Assembly (NCBI GenBank): GCA_028282325.1
Contig: JANQID010000048.1
Coordinates: forward strand, 1-64,000
Length of the DNA: 64,000 nt
Reading direction: 5' to 3'
Source: Chloroflexaceae bacterium
GTDB lineage: Bacteria; Chloroflexota; Chloroflexia; Chloroflexales; Chloroflexaceae
In this document: positions 32,225 through 39,904 of the stretch, piece by piece
How the letters are laid out: every line of letters begins with the position of its first letter
Numbering within the stretch: the stretch's first letter is position 1
The notes under the pieces: model-generated
Database searches by the model: none
What the model was told of the DNA's origin: nothing
Seen by the model: the letters and a program-made list of their open reading frames with translations, nothing else
Translations under genes and position numbers: made by a program

Positions 32225-33151
32225 TTATTCGGAGCGGCGCCAAACACCGCCAACCTCGCGCTGTTCATCAACATCATTCGTCCGTTCAACGCCAGCCTCA
32301 CGTTCAAAACGTCGCTGTTCGAACCAATGACGGAGCGAGATTTCCTTCTCTAGCATCTCACGGGCATGAACAAAATTTTCCTGCGTCAGTTTAAGCATAT
32401 CGCGAAGATGCTGGTTCTGCAACTCTAAAGTTGCGATCTGTTGACGCGCCTGCTGTAATCCAGTCCGCAATAAAGACTCTTCACGCTGCTCGATTTCAAG
32501 GTTTTGTTGCAGCATGCTTACTTCTTCTTCAAGCGTCGCGATACGCAACTTCAACTCAACCACGCCATCGTTCGATTTCGTAGCGGCGATCATACTCGCA
32601 TTGGAAGCTCGGCGTTCGTCTGCACGTTTCACGCGATCCTGAAGCGATGGATGCTCATCCGGACGACCAACAGCTTGCTCACGCAATTCACCTGCCGACC
32701 GGCGCAAATCAAGCGCCTGATAGACACGCTCCTTCGTCACCCCGAACGAACGCAAGATCTGTGAGGCGACCCATCCAGGCTCATCACACATTGCAATCAA
32801 CATATGCTTCGATCCCACATAAAGGTGCCGCAAACGCCGCGCCTCATCCCGCGCGTTGCGAATCAAGCGCGTTGTACGCGGAGACAGGATATGCGTCGTA
32901 TGCAAACGGGAGCGTGGCAGAGCTTTTGGCAGGCGCTTCAATTCAACGTCGAGTCGCTGTGTCAGCGCATCATGCGACACTTCAAGGCAATCCAACACCA
33001 GCGAGATCAAACCTTCGGCCAACAACGCCATCAACACATGTTCGACTTCCAGTTGACGGTGCTGATACCGTTGTCTTAGCGCTACAGCTTCGCGAAAAAC
33101 CTCCCTGGTACGTTCAGCAAATGGAAGTGTCTCGTAGTGATCCAGCCGCAT
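32225..33151 (-). CDS. Clp N-domain protein with long coiled coil
   Basis: A 308-residue protein. Residues 1 to about 150 contain two Clp repeat (N-domain) units as in ClpA/ClpC (YQHRQLEVEHVLMALLAEGL, then LRHLYVGSKHMLIAMCDEPG), which normally bind substrates or adaptors. From about 195 to 290 a coiled coil follows (LKLRIATLEEEVSMLQQNLE then IEQREESLLR). There is no AAA+ ATPase module. It may be an adaptor that senses proteins like ClpC does, but no Clp partner is nearby. A GGAG site precedes the ATG. Confidence 0.8.
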   Translation of the reverse strand: MRLDHYETLPFAERTREVFREAVALRQRYQHRQLEVEHVLMALLAEGLISLVLDCLEVSHDALTQRLDVELKRLPKALPRSRLHTTHILSPRTTRLIRNARDEARRLRHLYVGSKHMLIAMCDEPGWVASQILRSFGVTKERVYQALDLRRSAGELREQAVGRPDEHPSLQDRVKRADERRASNASMIAATKSNDGVVELKLRIATLEEEVSMLQQNLEIEQREESLLRTGLQQARQQIATLELQNQHLRDMLKLTQENFVHAREMLEKEISLRHWFEQRRFEREAGVERTNDVDEQREVGGVWRRSE

Positions 33152-33346
33152 GATCGCACTCCGGAAACGTTATTGAAGAACCGTCTGCTCAGAAGAATGA
33201 GAATATGATGAGGCAAGTCGCCTGGCAATGTCAATACCAACAACACATTGACACCCAGGACATCAACGCATAGCATACGCGTGTATGAGCCGACACCCCG
33301 TATATGAAGCTATGCTCTGCGCTACACCAGACCTCACCGCCAGATA

Positions 33347-34198
33347 CTATGCCTCCAGCCCTTCAAACACGACCACTCCCATCGAGCCAGGGCCGAGATG
33401 AATGGCGGTGCCAGGGCCAAACTGAGCAACCTGGATCTGCTCGCGTGGGAAAATCGGCTCGATTTTTTCCTGAAGCTTCTCCACATCCTCGGGCGTTGTC
33501 GAATAAAGAATGGTTACATTCTGGACATGGGGAAAATCTTCGATAAAGGTATACAATCCTTCAATCGCCTTGGCTCGGGTGCGGGTGCGCTCATACGGTA
33601 CGATCTCACCTTCATCGAGGATCATCAGCGGTTTGATGCGCTGCATCGAGCCTAAAACAGACGAGGCGATGGAGAGCCGACCGCTTCGTTCCAGATAGTC
33701 CATCGTATCAACAAAGAAGGCAATATGGGTGTGGCGAATCATGCCATTAATAAGCTGGAACACCTCATCTGGCGTCGCCCCGTCCTTGATCGCTTGCGCT
33801 GCGGTGAGAACTACCAGACCCATGCCCATCGAAGTTGATTTACTGTCGATCAACTCAAGCCGATTCGTCGAGGCCGGTAATTTGCTCCGCGCCTGAGCCG
33901 CAGACGCCATAATGTCTCCAAAATGAGCGCTCGCATGAACAGAGAAAATATAATCGCATTCTAATGCCAGGCGACGATAGAGATGCTCAAAAACAAGAGG
34001 AGAAGGCGCCGATGTACGAAACTGGCACGTACCATTCTGCAACAGCTCATAAAACTGCTCGGTTGAAATATCCACCCCCATACGATAGATGCGATCATTG
34101 GCGTGGATCAGAATAGGTACAACTTCGATCCCCAAATCTTCCACTACGCCCGGATCAATATCAGCCGTACTATCTGTAACAATCTTCATACTACTCAT
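33347..34198 (-). CDS. DegV family (fatty-acid-binding) protein
   Basis: A 283-residue protein. It starts MSSMKIVTDSTADIDPGVVE, the DegV signature, and contains TSAPSPLVFEHLYRRL, SVHASAHFGDIMASA and the ending GPGTAIHLGPGSMGVVVFEG. Family members (FakB) bind fatty acids and present them to the FakA kinase for phosphorylation; no FakA is in this window. AGGAG with a 7-base spacer selects the ATG at 34198 over a start at 34252. Confidence 0.9.
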   Translation of the reverse strand: MSSMKIVTDSTADIDPGVVEDLGIEVVPILIHANDRIYRMGVDISTEQFYELLQNGTCQFRTSAPSPLVFEHLYRRLALECDYIFSVHASAHFGDIMASAAQARSKLPASTNRLELIDSKSTSMGMGLVVLTAAQAIKDGATPDEVFQLINGMIRHTHIAFFVDTMDYLERSGRLSIASSVLGSMQRIKPLMILDEGEIVPYERTRTRAKAIEGLYTFIEDFPHVQNVTILYSTTPEDVEKLQEKIEPIFPREQIQVAQFGPGTAIHLGPGSMGVVVFEGLEA

Positions 34199-34342
34199 CG
34201 CGGAACTCCTGCCGACGAACAAATCATTGGGCAACGCGACCCGAATCCTCACTCTCTTATGGTGTCATTACGCCGTTCATACCAACATCTATATCTATCG
34301 CGCCATTCGCTAGAATCAGCCAATCAAGACGCAACATAAAAA

Positions 34343-34372
34343 GGCCAGCCTCCAGGAAAGATGCTGGTCTCT
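34343..34372. terminator. imperfect hairpin between ilvE and degV
   Basis: GGCCAGC and GCTGGTC arms around 34343-34372 enclose a short loop. It is a modest stem without a clear T-run and may act as a weak attenuator upstream of degV. Confidence 0.3.
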
Positions 34373-34442
34373 CCAGACATGATCGGACGCCTATCTGCAT
34401 CTACAGCAAACTGACCAGATCGTATGGTTCAAACACTACAAT

Positions 34443-34483
34443 AACAATCGTGCAGCACTCTATGAAACTGCACGATTGTTTTT
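34443..34483. terminator. strong hairpin downstream of ilvE
   Basis: AACAATCGTGCAG (34443-34455) pairs perfectly with CTGCACGATTGTT (34468-34480), followed on the + strand by T residues to 34483. It is 52 bp past the ilvE stop. The T-run is on the opposite strand, so termination of ilvE rests on the stem itself; it may act in both directions. Confidence 0.65.
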
Positions 34484-34531
34484 AGAATGTCCGGTATTAT
34501 AGCCGATGCTTATGCGCGATGCAACACTTTT

Positions 34532-35458
34532 TTACATGTGAACGTATTCCATCCAGCCATAGCGATCTTCGCGCTCGCCTTGCACAATCGCAAAGAACGC
34601 TGATTGTACGGCTGTGGTCAGCGATCCGCGCGCGCCGTTTCCTATCACCATGCGATCAACTGAACGAATAGGCGTCACCTCAGCTGCTGTGCCCGTGAAG
34701 AACAGCTCGTCGGCAATGTACAGCATTTCGCGCGGGATGGTTTGCTGGCGAATTTCGCCCCCTTGCTCACGGATCAGACGCATCACCGTGTCGCGGGTAA
34801 TGCCTTCTAAAATCGATGCGCCCATCGGCGGCGTATACACGATTCCATCGCGTACGAGAAACAGGTTTTCGCCGCTGCCCTCGCTCACGTTTCCGTACAC
34901 ATCCAGCACAATGCCTTCGCTATATCCATCGGCAAGCGCTTCCATTTTGACAAGTTGTGAGTTGAGATAATTGCCGCCGGCCTTGGACAAAGAGGGCAGC
35001 GTGTTGGGCGCGAAGCGATTCCACGATGAAACGCACACATCAACGCCTTTCTCCATCGCCTCAGCGCCGAGATATTTGCCCCACTCGATAGTCGCAACTG
35101 CCACTTCCACTGGACAAGGGGAAGGATCAACCCCCAGACCGCCAAAACCTCGATAGACCACCGGGCGAATATAGCCTGATTCGAGTCGATTTGCCTGCAC
35201 AGTCATTTTGACCGCGGCGATCACTTCTTCTTGCGTGTAGGGTATCTCCGTACGATAAATTCTCGCCGATTCGAACAATCGCCGAATGTGGGGAGTCAGT
35301 CGAAAGATCGCGGTGCCCTCCGGCGTCGCATAGCAACGAATGCCCTCAAAAAAGCTGCTGCCATAATGTACGGCGTGCGAGAGCACATGAATGGTAGCTT
35401 TGTCCCACTCAACGAGCTGACCGTTAAACCAGATGTAATCCATTTTCTTGATCGCCAT
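34532..35458 (-). CDS. ilvE: branched-chain amino acid aminotransferase
   Basis: A 308-residue class IV PLP aminotransferase making leucine, isoleucine and valine from their keto acids with glutamate. It shows [20 protein letters not shown], the PLP lysine in [16 protein letters not shown], the [10 protein letters not shown] loop and the [20 protein letters not shown] block, all standard for IlvE. Length is normal. AAGGAG precedes the ATG at good spacing. It is last in an operon after rdgB and the MBL hydrolase. Confidence 0.95.
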   Translation of the reverse strand: MAIKKMDYIWFNGQLVEWDKATIHVLSHAVHYGSSFFEGIRCYATPEGTAIFRLTPHIRRLFESARIYRTEIPYTQEEVIAAVKMTVQANRLESGYIRPVVYRGFGGLGVDPSPCPVEVAVATIEWGKYLGAEAMEKGVDVCVSSWNRFAPNTLPSLSKAGGNYLNSQLVKMEALADGYSEGIVLDVYGNVSEGSGENLFLVRDGIVYTPPMGASILEGITRDTVMRLIREQGGEIRQQTIPREMLYIADELFFTGTAAEVTPIRSVDRMVIGNGARGSLTTAVQSAFFAIVQGEREDRYGWMEYVHM

Positions 35459-35489
35459 CGGTCACTCCTTACCCATAACATTTGCAAAT

Positions 35490-36311
35490 TTACAGCAAGG
35501 TCTTCTGCCGTAAGAGATTATCCTCCCGCCACACAGCGACACGATCGACAGCCGGCATCGATTTGCGCGGCAGCGCAGACAGGTTCAGTCCGGACACCAC
35601 GCCAGCCATCTGCAATACCAGATCTACCTGCTGCACAGCCCGCCGTGGTGAATTCGCATGCTCAGATAAATGCGCCAACCAGACATCGCGCGCGCGCCCA
35701 TCCGAGCCAATCTGGGCTAACAACTCACCCGTCTGGACGTTGTCAAGATGGCCACGCGGACCAAAGATGCGCTGGCGGGTCGGCCAGGGATACGGCGCAG
35801 ACATCAACAGTTCCCGATCGTGGTTCGCTTCAATCACGAGCAAATCGCACGGGCGCAATGCTTCGACAATCGATGTCATCCAGCTTCCCAGGTCAACCGC
35901 AATGCCAACCGACACCCCCTCGGCGGTGATGCGATAGCCGACCGGATCGGCGGCGTCGTGCGGCACCCGAAACGCCATAATATCGAACGGCCCGATGCTG
36001 GCCCGCTGACCCGCCGGCACCACTTCGACCGCCGCCCCGTCAAGACGCGCATCCAGCGCCATACGCGTGCCATCGGTGCAAACGACCGGCGCCTGGCAGC
36101 GCCGCGCCAGCGGGCCAGCGCTGAGCGCATGATCGCTATGCTCATGCGTGAGTAAAATAGCTTGAACCTGGTCGAGATCAACGCCGAGATAGTTGAGCAT
36201 ACGCGTGACCGTACGCACCGCGATACCGCAATCAACCAGCACTGCCGCATTCGCCGCCTGAATCAGCAATGCATTGCCGCTACTTCCCGAAGCCAGCGAT
36301 GCAACGAGCAT
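35490..36311 (-). CDS. metallo-beta-lactamase-fold hydrolase, YycJ/WalJ type
   Basis: A 273-residue MBL-fold hydrolase. Start LVASLASGSSGNALLIQAAN and metal motif LTHEHSDHALSAGPLARR are typical of the YycJ/WalJ-like exonuclease-type group. Further metal ligands are in MAFRVPHDAADPVGYRI and LLVIEANHDRELL. It lies between rdgB (2-bp gap) and ilvE. The substrate is likely nucleic acid by family, but other phosphodiesters are possible. Confidence 0.85.
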   Translation of the reverse strand: MLVASLASGSSGNALLIQAANAAVLVDCGIAVRTVTRMLNYLGVDLDQVQAILLTHEHSDHALSAGPLARRCQAPVVCTDGTRMALDARLDGAAVEVVPAGQRASIGPFDIMAFRVPHDAADPVGYRITAEGVSVGIAVDLGSWMTSIVEALRPCDLLVIEANHDRELLMSAPYPWPTRQRIFGPRGHLDNVQTGELLAQIGSDGRARDVWLAHLSEHANSPRRAVQQVDLVLQMAGVVSGLNLSALPRKSMPAVDRVAVWREDNLLRQKTLL

Positions 36312-36313
36312 AG

Positions 36314-36919
36314 TTATGCCGCTCCAGATTCTATTTGCCAGCGGGCGAGAATTTCACGCGCGGCCTGCGCAGCAACTGCGCGATGGCTGATCGCATTTTT
36401 TTGCTCCGGCGTCATCTCGGCCAGGGTCATATGCGCGTCGAGCACATAGAACAGAGGATCATAGCCAAAACCGCCTTCGCCCCTCGGCTCAAATTCGATC
36501 ACGCCGGACAACGTCCCTTCGGTATATTCAATTGCGTAGCCAGGGCGCGCCAGAGCAATGCAGCAGACAAAACGAGCCACCCGATTATGGAATGGTACAT
36601 CTTCGAGTTGCTTCAGCAAATACTCAAGCTGCGCCCGACCCGTCACGCCGCCATAGCGTGCGGAATAGACCCCCGGCGCACCATTCAGCGCAGCGACTTC
36701 AAGGCCGCTGTCATCGGCCAGCGTTGGCAGGCCGCTCAATTGCATATACGTCTCGGCCTTGAGCCGGGCATTCTCGGCAAAGGTCGCGCCGGTTTCTTCA
36801 ACTTCATCGTCGATTCCAACATCGGTCAACGTGCGCAACTCAATATTCAACCCAGCGAAGATCTGGGCATACTCACAGAGCTTGCCCGGATTACGAGTCG
36901 CGACGAGCAGCGGAAGCAT
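36314..36919 (-). CDS. rdgB: RdgB/HAM1-type non-canonical purine NTP pyrophosphatase
   Basis: A 201-residue house-cleaning enzyme hydrolysing dITP and XTP. Family motifs are VATRNPGKLCEYAQIFAG at the start, EETGATFAENARLKAE, ADDSGLEVAALNGAPGVYSA and GFGYDPLFYV, with the terminal SHRAVAAQAAREI. It has no anomalies. It is the first gene of an operon behind a TTGACA/TAATCT promoter. Confidence 0.95.
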   Translation of the reverse strand: MLPLLVATRNPGKLCEYAQIFAGLNIELRTLTDVGIDDEVEETGATFAENARLKAETYMQLSGLPTLADDSGLEVAALNGAPGVYSARYGGVTGRAQLEYLLKQLEDVPFHNRVARFVCCIALARPGYAIEYTEGTLSGVIEFEPRGEGGFGYDPLFYVLDAHMTLAEMTPEQKNAISHRAVAAQAAREILARWQIESGAA

Positions 36920-36962
36920 AGGAAAGATCTCTTTCTGATAGTCGCTGTTTCTTGTTCAAATG

Positions 36963-36991
36963 AGATTACATTTTTTCGGGCGTACTGTCAA
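36963..36991 (-). promoter_or_regulatory. promoter of the rdgB operon
   Basis: On the minus strand TTGACA (36986-36991), a 17-bp spacer and TAATCT (36963-36968). The leader to the ATG at 36919 is about 36 nt. Confidence 0.7.
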
Positions 36992-36995
36992 GCCT

Positions 36996-37024
36996 TTGAC
37001 GCTGACTACGCTATCGAGTAGAAT
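36996..37024 (+). promoter_or_regulatory. promoter of the UbiA-family gene
   Basis: TTGACG (36996-37001), a 17-bp spacer and TAGAAT (37019-37024). Its -35 box is only 4 bp from the -35 box of the divergent rdgB promoter. Confidence 0.7.
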
Positions 37025-37062
37025 GCAACAACATTAGAAACACACGGATCAACAATTGGATA

Positions 37063-38022
37063 ATGTCAATGCAAAAAGTATCAGCCAGGACTGCCGCATC
37101 TGCAAGCCCAGCAACCGGGTTGGCATCCTTAGTGTATCTTGTGCGCACAATGCGCCCGCGCCAGTGGATAAAGAATGTCTTTGTCTTCGCTGCAATCGCG
37201 TTCTCGGAGAACCGTCTCTGGTGGTCCGCCCCCGAAAAGCTGCTGAACGTCGTCATGGCGTTTTTCGTTTTCTGTATGGCCGCCAGTGCGATCTATCTGA
37301 TCAACGATCTCGTAGATATTGAGAAGGATCGGGCGCACCCGCGCAAGCGCAACCGACCGCTGGCATCGGGCAAGTTGAGACCTGCACTGGCTGTCATCGC
37401 GGCTGTCGTGCTCATTGCAATAGCTTTGCCGGCTGCCTACCTCATCGACCCAGACTACGGCTTTTTGAGCGTCTTAACGACGTATATCATCATACAGGGA
37501 ATTCTCTATTCGTACTTGCTCAAGAACATCGTTATTCTTGACATTCTTACCATTGCAGCCGGGTTTGTATTGCGCGCAGTGGCCGGAGCCGTCGTGATTG
37601 GTATTCCGATGACCCCCTGGCTGCTCGTCTCGATGGGGCTGCTGGCCATTTTTCTGGGCATCGGCAAGCGACGCCACGAGCTGGTGCTGCTGGAAAACGG
37701 CGCCGGAGAGCACCGCCGAATCTTGTCGGAATACTCGGTGCCGATGCTCGATCAGATGATCTCGATTGTAACCGCCAGCGTGATTATGGCATACAGCATG
37801 ACAACCTTCTCCGCGCCAGCCGTTCCCCGCGATCCCTTCCCAATGCTGATGCTGACGATTCCGTTCGTCGTCTATGCGATCTTCCGCTACCTGTATTTGA
37901 TTTACCAGCGCGGCGGCGGCGGCAGCCCGGAAGATCTGGTTTTGAAAGACCCACCCTTCGCAACGAGTATTGGGCTGTGGGGGATAGCCGTGCTCGGCAT
38001 TATGTTGCTCTTCCCTGCATAA
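37063..38022 (+). CDS. UbiA-family prenyltransferase, decaprenyl-phosphate phosphoribosyltransferase-like
   Basis: A 319-residue protein with eight or nine membrane helices. The first aspartate-rich motif reads NDLVDIEKDRAHPRKRNRPL, the form typical of decaprenyl-phosphate 5-phosphoribosyltransferase (Rv3806c type), which makes the arabinan precursor in mycobacteria. A second motif, LGIGKRRHELVLLENGAGEH, also fits. In Chloroflexota the end product is not known. Isopentenyl phosphate kinase follows 47 bp later, a sensible partner because both belong to polyprenyl supply and use. A sound promoter stands upstream. Confidence 0.8.
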   Translation: MSMQKVSARTAASASPATGLASLVYLVRTMRPRQWIKNVFVFAAIAFSENRLWWSAPEKLLNVVMAFFVFCMAASAIYLINDLVDIEKDRAHPRKRNRPLASGKLRPALAVIAAVVLIAIALPAAYLIDPDYGFLSVLTTYIIIQGILYSYLLKNIVILDILTIAAGFVLRAVAGAVVIGIPMTPWLLVSMGLLAIFLGIGKRRHELVLLENGAGEHRRILSEYSVPMLDQMISIVTASVIMAYSMTTFSAPAVPRDPFPMLMLTIPFVVYAIFRYLYLIYQRGGGGSPEDLVLKDPPFATSIGLWGIAVLGIMLLFPA

Positions 38023-38069
38023 TCTGCAATCAGCGGCGCCAGTATGCCGCATACTACATTCAATAGCTT

Positions 38070-38876
38070 ATGCGTATCTTCATCAAATTCGGCGGCTCGG
38101 TCATCACCGACAAGCGCGGTCAGGAAGCGCCGGATATGCCGGTAATTGAACAGCTGGCCGGCGAGATGCATCACGCGCGCCGAGAGCACCCCGATCATCA
38201 GATCGTGCTTGGCCACGGCAGCGGCTCGTTCGGGCATCACTATGCTGCACGCTACGGCATTCATCGCGGCCTTGGCTCTTCTGACGACTGGATAGGCTTC
38301 GCGCTGACCGCCAACGCCGCGCTTCGTCTGAACCGGATTGTTGTTGAAGCGTTGCTGGCAACTCATGTTTCCGCCCTTTCACTTCAACCTTCGGCCACGC
38401 TGCAAAGCCAGGCCGGCATCGTGCAACAGTGGAACATCACTGCGATCGGCGCCGCGCTTGATCGCGGGCTGGTTCCGGTGATACACGGCGATGTAGCCTT
38501 CGACGTTGCACAGGGCAGCGCGATCATCTCAACCGAAAAGCTGTTCGAATACCTCGCGCTGGAAACCGACCTCAAACCCGATCGCATCGTGCTCGTCGGC
38601 GAAGATGCCGTTTACACCGCCGATCCGAGACTCGATCCGCACGCTCAACCGATTCGGTTGATTACCTCGGCGAACATCGAGGGTGTCTTGCACGCCGCCG
38701 GTGATTCGCACGCCGTTGATGTAACCGGCGGTATGCGCAGCAAAGTTGAGCTGATGTGGCGTCTTGTCCAAGCCATCCCCGGTCTTGAAGTTCATCTGAT
38801 CGGCCCCAAACGCAATTTGCTCGCCCGCGCCCTCACGGATCAAGCTGCTGGCGAAGGAACCGTGATACGCGTATAA
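38070..38876 (+). CDS. isopentenyl phosphate kinase
   Basis: A 268-residue amino-acid-kinase-fold enzyme. IFIKFGGSVITDK is the ATP-binding start, and VLGHGSGSFGHHYAARYGIH carries the isopentenyl-phosphate-binding histidine diagnostic of IPK. Later HGDVAFD, DRIVLVGEDAVYTADPR and VDVTGGMRSKVELM complete the fold. It phosphorylates isopentenyl phosphate to IPP, the last step of the alternative mevalonate pathway, which is established for Roseiflexus-type bacteria. The mevalonate-pathway partners are not in the window. Confidence 0.9.
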   Translation: MRIFIKFGGSVITDKRGQEAPDMPVIEQLAGEMHHARREHPDHQIVLGHGSGSFGHHYAARYGIHRGLGSSDDWIGFALTANAALRLNRIVVEALLATHVSALSLQPSATLQSQAGIVQQWNITAIGAALDRGLVPVIHGDVAFDVAQGSAIISTEKLFEYLALETDLKPDRIVLVGEDAVYTADPRLDPHAQPIRLITSANIEGVLHAAGDSHAVDVTGGMRSKVELMWRLVQAIPGLEVHLIGPKRNLLARALTDQAAGEGTVIRV

Positions 38877-38919
38877 TGCTGATATATCGTTCATCTTCAA
38901 TCACCGTCGGGCGCATGCT

Positions 38920-39888
38920 ATGCTGGCCGAAGATTTCATCGCTCTCAAACGCAAATCCTGGCAACGACTCAGCGCTTTGATCGACCGCAGCCAGCGCGGT
39001 CTGGCGAATCTTTCTGCCGAAGAACTTCAGGAACTGGGCCGCCTCTACCGGCAGATCACCTCCGATCTGGCAGTCGCTCGACGTGATTTTCCGAATCATT
39101 CCGTCAGCACCTACCTCAACAACCTGGTGGCCCGCGGCCACGGCGAAGTCTACAAGCAAAAAGGCGTGCGCATTCAGCAGTTTCTCACGTTTTTCACGAG
39201 CACGTTTCCGAATACCTTTCGTGCAACCTGGGGATATACTTTCGCCGCATTTCTGATGTTTTTTGCGCCCGCAGTGATCAGCTTCATCATCGCTTATCGC
39301 GATCCCGGTATGACAACCGTACTATTCCCCGGAATGGAAGACACGCTCACCGATATTCAGAATGGTCAGGAATGGTGGCAATCAATCAATGACAACGGGC
39401 GCACCTCCTCGGCGTCATTGATTATGACCAATAATATTCGGGTGACATTCATTGCGTTCGCCGGCGGAGCATTGCTCGGCGTGCTGACGCTGTACGTGCT
39501 GGCGCAGAACGGCTTAATGCTGGGAACTATCGCCGGCGCATCTCAAGCGCTTGATTTTGCCGACAATCTCTGGGGATTCGTCGCCGCCCACGGTATGATC
39601 GAACTCAGCGTCATTTTTATTGGCGGAGGCGCCGGTTTGCAACTCGGCTGGTCGGTATTGCGTCCCGGCCTGTTGACGCGCCGGGCGGCGCTGGTTGTTG
39701 CGGCGCGCCGGGCGGTTCAGTTGCTGTTTGGTTGCGTCCCGTTGCTCATTGTTGCCGGCATCATCGAGGGGTTTATCTCACCCGCCGACTTGCCCCTCAC
39801 ATTCAAGATTGTCGTCTCGTTGGGATCAGGCCTGCTGCTCTACGGTTATCTTACCCTCGCCGGTCGCCCCGCCGATCAAAGCCGGTGA
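38920..39888 (+). CDS. SpoIIM-like (stage II sporulation protein M family) membrane protein
   Basis: A 322-residue protein. The N-terminal 90 residues are soluble helices (FIALKRKSWQRLSALIDRSQ). Five or so membrane helices follow with the family landmark NNIRVTFIAFAGGALLGVLT and the helical end HGMIELSVIFIGGGAGLQLG. In non-sporulating bacteria the family is of unknown role and is often found beside RDD or MoxR/VWA genes. Here it follows the IPK gene by 43 bp. Confidence 0.85.
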   Translation: MLAEDFIALKRKSWQRLSALIDRSQRGLANLSAEELQELGRLYRQITSDLAVARRDFPNHSVSTYLNNLVARGHGEVYKQKGVRIQQFLTFFTSTFPNTFRATWGYTFAAFLMFFAPAVISFIIAYRDPGMTTVLFPGMEDTLTDIQNGQEWWQSINDNGRTSSASLIMTNNIRVTFIAFAGGALLGVLTLYVLAQNGLMLGTIAGASQALDFADNLWGFVAAHGMIELSVIFIGGGAGLQLGWSVLRPGLLTRRAALVVAARRAVQLLFGCVPLLIVAGIIEGFISPADLPLTFKIVVSLGSGLLLYGYLTLAGRPADQSR

Positions 39889-39904
39889 TTACCGACGCTC
39901 TGCA

